From the NCBI GenBank assembly GCA_039720395.1, contig CM077820.1:50893666-50957665 (forward strand): a stretch of DNA of 64,000 nucleotides. The letters run 5' to 3'. Every line of letters starts with the position of its first letter. The stretch's first letter is position 1. The notes beneath the pieces were generated by a model that searched no databases, was not told where the DNA came from, and saw nothing but the letters and a program-made list of their open reading frames with translations. The stretch comes from Liquidambar formosana. Lineage: Eukaryota; Streptophyta; Magnoliopsida; Saxifragales; Altingiaceae. Below are positions 56,186 to 64,000 of the stretch, piece by piece. The translations under genes were made by a program, and so were the position numbers.

Positions 56186-58133
56186 TTATTGTGGATCAGC
56201 AGCAGCAGAGAAGTCACTGTTCAAATTCATGTTTGGGATGTGAGATATCTTGGCCCAGTCCTCTCCTGTCTGCTCTTGGCAACGTTGCTTCAGAATAGGA
56301 CACAATTTGTTTACCAATTTCTCTAGTGGCATTGTCTGAAGGTGATGCGGCAGCGCCTTTAGTTTGGGGCAATACTCAATTTTCAAGGAACGAAGGCATG
56401 GCATTATTGTCACATCTTCTTCTCTTCTCCTTGTGACCACAGTATCCCAGTGTTTCCATCCATTCATTCCGTAAAAAGTGAGTTGCTTCAACATTGGGAA
56501 TGCAGTTATTACTGATGCATCTGTTTCGTCATCTTCATCTGTCGCGTCGTCATCAATCCACTTTTTTCACTTTATCCATATACTTCAGTTCAAGAGATTC
56601 AAGGAATGGAAGTTTCCCCAAAGGAGGCAAATGTGCACAGTTGCAACAAAAGTAGAGTAGTAGCTTTCGCAGGTTGGTTAATGACATCATCCAACTGGGC
56701 ATTAAGGTGCCTCTGTAGTAGCGTATCTCTAAAAATTCCGAGTTTGGATGAGGTTGTAAGACTTCAATTACATCATCACTCTTCCCTTTTATTCCGACCG
56801 GAGAGAACTCAAGACACAAACCAACGAGGTGTTTCTTACTCTTCAATTCTGCTTTCCTAGCCTCATTCTCCTCTGTCATACTTGCCAACCCTCTTATCCT
56901 TAGACGCCGCCGAAGATTGTTCAAGTTCTCCAAATCTCCAAGCTTAAATGCCTCTCTGTCATCGTCACTACCTTTTACAAAGAATTCGCGTAATGTCTGA
57001 AGAGAGCTTAATCTTCCAATTCCTTTTGGCCAGAACCTTATTTTGTAAGTCCAAGAAATTTCAAAATGTCTCAAATTAATCAATTTACCTATCCCTTTAG
57101 GAAGTTCCTCAAGACACCAGCAGAAAGTAAGATCCAAAGTCTGCAAATTACATAAATCACACACTTCTTCGGGCAACTTTCAAACCCATTATTGGATAAG
57201 TTGAGGTATCTCAGATGTATCAATTTCCCTATCTCGATCGGAAGTTCATTAATTAAGTTCTTACTCAGATCTAAAGCCCGAAGACATTTCAAATGATGGA
57301 ATAAATCAGATAGGGCATTACCAATTCCTGTGGTGACTTTAGGCAAAACAAAGAGGGTGTGTAGATTTCCTTTACTGTAAATTGAGACAGAAAATGAAGC
57401 ATTCGTAGAAAGTATTACAGTAGAAAGTATTACAGTTGAATGACGCCCCTTTCTGTTGGATGAACTTGGCTTCTCTCTTTCATCAACCTCCGTCATACAA
57501 CATTCATTCTTTGTAAGATACTGGGCAAAGTCATATACTATGTCATGCATCTTGCAACTTCTAATGCTACCATCCTCCTCGTCTTTCTCAGGATCTTGAA
57601 AGAACGACCGCATAACTAAGTTTTCAAAGTACTCCAGACCAATTGTTTCCATCTATGTACTTCTCCTTGAGCTAAGATAGCCTTGTGACATCCAAAGCTG
57701 AATCAGCTTATCTGTAACTATCACATGATCTTTTGGAAAGATGGCATAGTATGAGAAGCATCGTTTCAGTGACGATGGCAAATCATAATAGCTCAAGAGT
57801 AGGGGAGGAAAAAGACCTTTTTCGACCTCTTCCAACGCCTATAGTTCACTATCCAGAACATTCTGCCAATCTTGTTTTGTTTTCTTGAAGTGCATGAGGC
57901 TCCCTAGAGTCTTTGCAGCGAGAGGCAAGCCCTTGCACTTGTCTGCTATTTTCTTACCAATCTCTTCCAATTTCAAACGGTCCTCCCTACTTCTTCCAAA
58001 AAATGCTATCTGGCTAAACAAGGACTGGCACACCTCCTTCGACAATTCCCCCAAGGGGTGCATGTAGGTGGCACCCATCATCTTCGATGGATACCAACTG
58101 CCCCAAGACATTGGAAACAAGTGCAATAGCCAT
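56186..58133 (-). pseudogene. CNL C: deleted and frameshifted copy of CNL B
   Basis: Starts like CNL B (MAIALVSNVLGQLVS, ATG at 58133) but then jumps to the [10 protein letters not shown] region. This removes the rest of the coiled coil, P-loop, kinase 2 and RNBS-B (866 bp in CNL B). Further damage: Trp to stop at about 57840 (ELWELEE), Glu to stop at about 57655, a 1-bp loss at about 57178, a deletion of about 23 bp at about 56558, a 1-bp loss near the end that extends the frame to 56186, and an 18-bp in-frame duplication near 57415. It cannot bind nucleotide. Confidence 0.92.
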
Positions 58134-58429
58134 GCTCTGAGATGCTAGGTTATTGATTACCAGAAGGAGAAATAAATAGAGGTGATGGTAATTGATTGAC
58201 GATGGGGAAATAAATAGGATGGGAGGTGCAGGTTGCTAATATCATACTAGTTCCAACTTCCAACTTCCAAGTTTTGTTATATTTTTAGACTTCGTCTGAG
58301 GGAATGGAATTGAAATGGAAATGGGAATTTCATTCTACTGTTTGGTTAGAATTAGGGGAATGGGAAAGATTAGGTAGAATTCATTTTTTTATTTTTTATG
58401 ATTTCATTCTTTAAAGGTTGAGAATAGAA

Positions 58430-59400
58430 ATTTTTTTTGGTTTAGGGAGAATGCCTATTCTCTCCTTAGAGGAAATATTCTTCCACAAAAGAATGATCAT
58501 TTCATTTTTCCTAAACCAATACCAAACACAGGTTTGATAGTCCTTTGGTCAGAATTAAGTTGACAATTAAAATCCTTTGTATGGTATTAGTTTGGAAAGC
58601 ATTCAACAAATTGAAATCTTAAGTGTAACTGTGATATGGCCACATGGTAATATGAGTCAATAGGAGTGGAACAAATTGAGAATGTCAACAAAGAAGTAGG
58701 GGTGTTCATGGCTTAGGTTAAAACTGAGAACCAAACCAAACCAAATCAGCCGGTTTGGTTTCGTTTTTTCCTTAGGTTTGGTTTTGGTTCCAATTTTAGA
58801 AAACCAAATTAAATTGGTTTGGTTTTGGTTTTCATTTAAAAAAAAACAAACCAAACTGAAAAACTGAAAAAAAATTATATATATATATAATTATAATGTG
58901 AGAAATTTTTTTTGGTTTAGGGAGAATGCCTATTCTCTCCTTAGAGGAAATATTCTCCCACAAAAGAATGATCATTTCATTTTTCCTAAACCAATACCAA
59001 ACGCAGGTTTGATAGTCCTTTGGTCAAAATTAAGTTGACAATTAAAATCCTTTGTATGGTATTAGTTTGGAAAGCATTCAACAAATTGAAATCTTAAGTG
59101 TAACTGTGATATGGCCACATAGTATTACGAGTCAATAGGAGTGGAGCAAATTGAGAATGTCAACAAAGAAGGAGGGGTGTTCATGGTTTAGGTTAAAACT
59201 GAGAACCAAACCAAACCAAATTAGCCAGTTTGGTTTGGTTTTTTCCTTAGGTTTGGTTTCGGTTCTAATTTTAGAAAACCGAATTAAATTGGTTTGGTTT
59301 TGGTCTTCATTTAAAAAAAAAAAAACCAAACCAAATTGAAAAACTGAAAAAAATTTATATATATATAATTATAATGATATATTATATATTAAAGTTTAGT
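58430..59400. repeat. 475-bp tandem duplication upstream of CNL C
   Basis: The block around GGGAGAATGCCTATTC (58446) recurs 475 bp later (58921), including the CAAAGAAG site and the left end of the hAT element (58689 and 59164). CNL B has a single copy. Confidence 0.85.
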
Positions 59401-59948
59401 TTGTAAATTTATATATATATAATTATAATGTGAGAAAAACTTTTGATTGACTAATATACCCTTATTTTAAATTTTAAATACACAACTACCCTTCTGCACT
59501 CTTTTAATCTTATTGTAGTTGAATAGATGACAACTACTATTGTAGTATAGTTTATATAGGAGACATCTATACTCTTGTAGTTAACTTATATAGGAAACAT
59601 TTCTCTTTGTATTTCATTAGAGTTCTATGTAAGGTCATTCTTTACCTTTTTCATTGTGAATGGATGTTTCTCCATCAAAACTTTAACAAAAATAGCAAGA
59701 TTTATTGGTTTTTAATCGTTAGAGGTTAGAATTTGGTAAGTTTGAATTCATTGTTTTTCTCCAAACATGTATGATGATCATTTCATGATTATGATATATA
59801 TATACTTATGAAATTCATCAATGTTACTTTAATTTGTGCAAATAGTTTACTTATTTTATTTTATTTTACTCGAACTCATCAATTACCAAAATATAATACT
59901 TTCAACTTATTAAGTAATGACATTTTTGTAAATTGGTGACAACACATA

Positions 59949-62111
59949 TTGTCACGCCCCGACTCGGAAAGTCGACACGTGGATAAAAGTCAAAGTAAAA
60001 AGGTGTACACGTGGATAAGTCAGAGTATAAAAGTTGCGGAAGACTTAGTCAAATCCACGTGTATTTTTTTTTATTAATATTTTTAATAATAATGGTGCCA
60101 GCTCATCAAAAATACCCAAATAATTAATATGAAATGTTATGCTCACACATCATGCCCATAATAATATAAGGTCCCAAAATAATGCCAACATCCCTGGCAC
60201 ATAGGTTGGATTCAAACTATTCAAGGTTCATTAAGTAATAATGGTAATAACAATAATAATAATAGAAATGTCCATACATCAAAATAACATAGTCTCTATG
60301 TAATGCACGTGCATCTATCCTCATCCATGACTATGTTAGTATGCAACCTTCACATTCCAACCTCAGATCATGCCACTAGGCATCCGCCATCGGCGAACCT
60401 TCATTCATCACCTGATCATCTGAAATAATAATAGGATGAGCTGCAAAGCCCAATAGGAAATACGTGTGGATTCTATACAATTAATATATGTGCAGATACA
60501 TGGTATATGAATTAAAATCATTTAATAACTCAAAATCAAATATCAGTCACAAATCAATACTTTGTGTGGGTTTTGAGTTAATTTCCCAAAATTCTCATAG
60601 TATCTCCAATTCCCAAGACTATGGGATCAAACCATGCATCAACCGTCGCTAATCACAGGTTACGTCGTCACGTTAACCCCCGGCTCAGCCAAGCACGAAA
60701 ATAACCAACATCTACGCGGCGTTCTTCCTCGAGGGCTTCAGGGTCTTTCACCCAAGGGCACTTTACCCTGCTTGCTATTTGCGGAGTATTCTCAACGCAG
60801 GACACCACTTCATTATGATGCCCCCACCCGTTTGATGCATACCAAGACCCAAGGTCCATATATCCAAAGTATTTTCCATCATTCAAATAAATATCCGAGT
60901 GTCCAAAAGTATCCATAACATGTTTGATAAATTTCTAGAATTTCAGTAACATTTCTAAAGCATTTCCAAGTAACCAACATTTATAAAGCATTTTTCCAAG
61001 ATCCAAGTATCATGAAAATTCCACATATTTAACAGATATTTCACAATAACATTTAAACGAGTATATAACCATGTATCTTTAAGGAACAATATAAAACAGT
61101 CGTATCAAATGATATATTGAAGGATTCCATAAATTTTGAACAAGTAATAAAAATATTTGGTTATAAATCAGTGGGAAAATCCAAAAATATCATTAAGGCA
61201 TTTAAAATCACATTTATAGAACAACACCATATTAAATGTAAAGAAGCCACATTTCCTACCTCAATTGCGAGCAATACCAACCCAAAACCACGTGATAGAC
61301 ACTGACAATGCGAATGCAGCGTTAATGCTCCCTAGGATCCTCCCGAGGACCGATAAAATCTGATAATTATGCATACGTAATCTTTAGGTAAATTTCAAAA
61401 TAAATATAACGCACTCAAAATTTTACTATTGGCCTTCTAACAGTAAACTATGGTCCCAAAATCATCAAAATAATTTTTAAAACACTCTCTATAATTTCTG
61501 GGAATTTTCTGTAATTTTTGGAATTTTCTGATATTTTCTGGAATTTTTAATAAATATTAATTTGGCCAAAAAGTCAAACTACAGTCAAACTTGGTCAAAA
61601 TGATCAACTAAGGGTCCCACATGGTAAGGCCCTCCAAGACGAGTCCAACGGTCAAATTTGGGGTTCATATGATTATCGTATGGCTTTTAAATGCGTGAGA
61701 ACACGGTAAGGTACACAGATGCACCCACACAGGATCATAGACCTATGGGGTCATCTTCAACCTCCCGCGGGTTGAATTGTGTAACTGGGTTACACCGTGT
61801 GTTCAACGGGCCAACTTCGACGATTAATATCTCCCTTGTTTCTTAACCGTTTTCAGTGATTCAAGTGTCGAATCGAAGCTCATGCGGAGTACTACGTGCG
61901 ACTATAAATTGTTCATTCAGAATCCTATAAAATCATATTCGTTTTCAAGCCTAAAGTTTCGGGTTATCATGATTCAAAATTCTAAAATTTCTAAAACTTC
62001 AACCTACAGTCAATTTCTCTAAAATTTGACACTACCATGGTGTTCCTTGGTCCCAAAAACATAAAATATGATCATCCTTTCTAAGAATAACATCAGAAAA
62101 TAAAATTGCAT

Positions 62112-62163
<52 letters not shown>

Positions 62164-62169
62164 TACGTG

Positions 62170-62211
<42 letters not shown>

Positions 62212-62557
62212 CAACGATAGAGGAGGTGAGGATTTTACCTCACTAAGAGAGCTCCACGAACTCAGCCAAAAACCTCTACCAGACCACTCTTTTTTTTTTC
62301 TCCTCTGTTCTTCCTCAATTTCTCTCTCTCTGTTGCTCTTTCTCTAACTCTCTATCTCGATCCCTCTATACATATAAATATAACCAAAGCAGATGCCAGT
62401 GGTAGGTGCAGCTAATGATTCCTCTATACATATATATATATATCCAAAGCAAACGCAAGTGGTGGGTGCGGCTATGGGTGCGGCTAATGATCCCTCTAAC
62501 ATATATATATATCCGAAGCAAATTGAAGTGGTGGTGCAGCTAATGATCCCTCTTTAC

Positions 62558-62592
<35 letters not shown>

Positions 62593-62715
62593 TCCAAAGC
62601 AGATGCAAGTGGTGGGTGCATAATTTTATGCTACACTTGCCTAAGTTATGGTGAAGTTGCACACATAGGATCAAATAAATATCATAAATATATTTATAAA
62701 ATTCAGGTCATCACA
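59949..62715. mobile_element. Solo LTR, 2.77 kb, Gypsy-like
   Basis: Starts TGTCACGCCCCGACTCGG and ends AGGTCATCACA, flanked by CATAT (59944-59948, 62716-62720). The TGTCACGCCCC start is common for long plant Gypsy LTRs. Orientation is not certain. No coding sequence is recognised in the short open frames inside. Confidence 0.87.
62100..62630. repeat. TA microsatellites and about 70-bp minisatellite inside the solo LTR
   Basis: Two (TA)n tracts at about 62115-62157 and 62174-62206. Then four units of CCAAAGCA.ATGCAAGTGGTGGGTGC..CTAATGATCCCTCT separated by (TA)n, from about 62385 to 62620. Confidence 0.8.
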
Positions 62716-63440
62716 CATATCTTCAATAATGATTAATTTTTTTATATTTAAATTTTCATTTCAAATTGTTGAATTTTTGTGATTAATCAATATAATATTG
62801 TGTTACTATATATTATTGGGAATTATTATATTCTAAATTTATTTGTAACTAAGTTAAAATTTTTCAAATTAGTCATACTAGTCACTATAAGTTTCATTAG
62901 AAGTAAAAAACTAACCAAACTGATATTAATATCTAATTCTTTAAAAATTATTCTTTCATTTATATTTCATATTATTGAAAAATAACTACTTGCAACGCAT
63001 GTGTGCCTATGTCTAGGAAGGGTAAAAAGATAAAATAGGTAATATCGTATTAAGAATACAAAACCTACTAAGTTAATAATCAAACTAAAGTTTACTACTT
63101 TGCTCCCCAACTCTCACTCTCTGTTTCCATTTTAATACAATGTTTAATGTTTTTTTTTAGTTGCTAATGTAATGCTTTTATTAAAACTGTTTTTATTTAG
63201 AGTTTGGATTGTCATTTTTTTTTCATTTTGTTACGGGTAAATAATTATCCATGATGATTTGTTGTTAATTGATAAGTAAAATCAAGACCGAACCGAACAA
63301 AACTGAAATTTTTTTGTTTGGTTTGGTTTGGTTTTTTTATAATATATTTTGGTTTTGGTTTGGTAAGAAAAAAATTGAAGTATTATGGTTTGGTTTGAAA
63401 TCTACCCTAAAACCGAACCATGAACACCCCTACAAAGAAG

Positions 63441-64000
63441 CAACTTGACATTTCCACTTTACTCCACTTCAATTGACTTATAATACCACATCAACTGTAT
63501 TATAATTATATATAATTTTTTCTACAATAGGCTGAGGTGAAACTCTTAGAAGGTTGGTGTGATATTTCCACTTTACTCTACTACCATTTACTTATAGATT
63601 TCTTTAATCTATTCTTTGTAGTGGAGGATGGTGTTGGGAATCTTGACAGCTTGACCCATTTTGTTCGAGCACGATGAATCGAAGAAAGGAAAGGAAGAAC
63701 CACAATGGAGATGGTTTTGAGGAGATTATCGATGTCATGTGGCCATGAATTTTGGAGTCGTAGGGAGGTACAAGGATTTGGTGGTGTGTCGAGCTCATCT
63801 CTGTTGGTCAATGGGATTTAGACGATCGAAATTAAAAGACAAAAAATTACTATTGAAATAACCAAAATGATTTCAATAGCAACTTTTGATCTTTCAATCT
63901 TAACCGTCCAAAATCTCATCCAATGGCCGAGGAGAGCTCAGCAAGTTGCTGAGTCTTTTCACCTCAACACCGAATCCAAACTTGGGAGGGAGGTAGAGGA
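63441..64000. other. Distal flank of the CNL C segment
   Basis: Matches 43848-44420 and runs off the window end, so the segmental duplication extends further right. No gene is seen. Confidence 0.6.

Larger units (their letters stand above)
59172..63432. mobile_element. hAT-type element beside CNL C, carrying a solo LTR
   Basis: Right end (inverted) TAGGGGTGTTCATGGTTC, left end GAGGGGTGTTCATGG at 59172 (a second left end at 58697 from the tandem duplication). Duplication CAAAGAAG at 59164-59171 and 63433-63440. It is the same insertion as 41623-43839. The interior 59404-59948 and 62721-63015 is AT-rich and is not in the CNL B copy. Confidence 0.82.

Noticed and set aside
60634..60918. Open frames inside the 2.8-kb solo LTR
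   Set aside because: Both strands are open by chance over the same stretch; no domain, and the region is bounded by LTR ends and a target duplication.

Overview
This is nuclear DNA from a flowering plant, most likely a eudicot. It is AT-rich, and its disease-resistance genes are intronless in the coding region and of the coiled-coil NLR (CNL) type. Mobile DNA of many plant classes is packed in: LTR retrotransposons and solo LTRs, Helitrons, hAT and Harbinger-like MITEs, tRNA-derived SINEs and LINE debris. The species cannot be named from the sequence alone.

The window is an immune-gene cluster with two interleaved families. On the + strand are seven copies of a short, cytoplasmic Pto/FERONIA-type Ser/Thr kinase (copies 1 to 7 at 3094, 9773, 11299, 14025, 24070, 51664 and 54206). 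On the - strand are CNL genes: one intact (38255-41050), one complete apart from a single-base frameshift (16800-19629), one with a large internal deletion (56186-58133), one LRR-only fragment (6936-9008), and several strongly decayed relics, most of them just downstream of a kinase (4620, 12430, 15195, 33925). The repeated unit seems to be a kinase and a CNL placed tail to tail. Only kinase copy 3 (11299-12348) keeps an open frame and all catalytic residues. The others are broken by insertions, frameshifts, deletions or lost catalytic residues.

Layout: 1-3093 is a complete 3.1-kb gag-only LTR element inserted in the glycine-rich loop of kinase 1. 3094-11286 holds the rest of kinase 1, NLR debris, a 1.07-kb MITE and kinase 2 between two LTRs. 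11299-19629 holds kinases 3 and 4, NLR relics and CNL A. 19630-24069 is a duplicated non-coding stretch with a SINE. Kinase 5 follows, and 25311-36635 is almost entirely mobile DNA, including three Helitron-like elements. 36660-44420 is CNL B with its flanks and a hAT-type element carrying a solo LTR. 44961-51480 is a degenerate Copia element. Kinases 6 and 7 follow. From 54818 to the window end lies a second copy of the CNL B segment (CNL C), carrying the same hAT insertion but a different solo LTR.

Functionally, CNLs detect pathogen effectors and start defence, and Pto-type cytoplasmic kinases are known effector targets that can be guarded by NLRs. Physical linkage of the two families is the most suggestive feature here, although whether these kinases and CNLs interact is inference. 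The most unusual sequence signal is an array of short hairpins with a constant loop and covarying stems in the leader of the gag-only element. Comparable hairpin arrays appear in the Copia element and in one Helitron.
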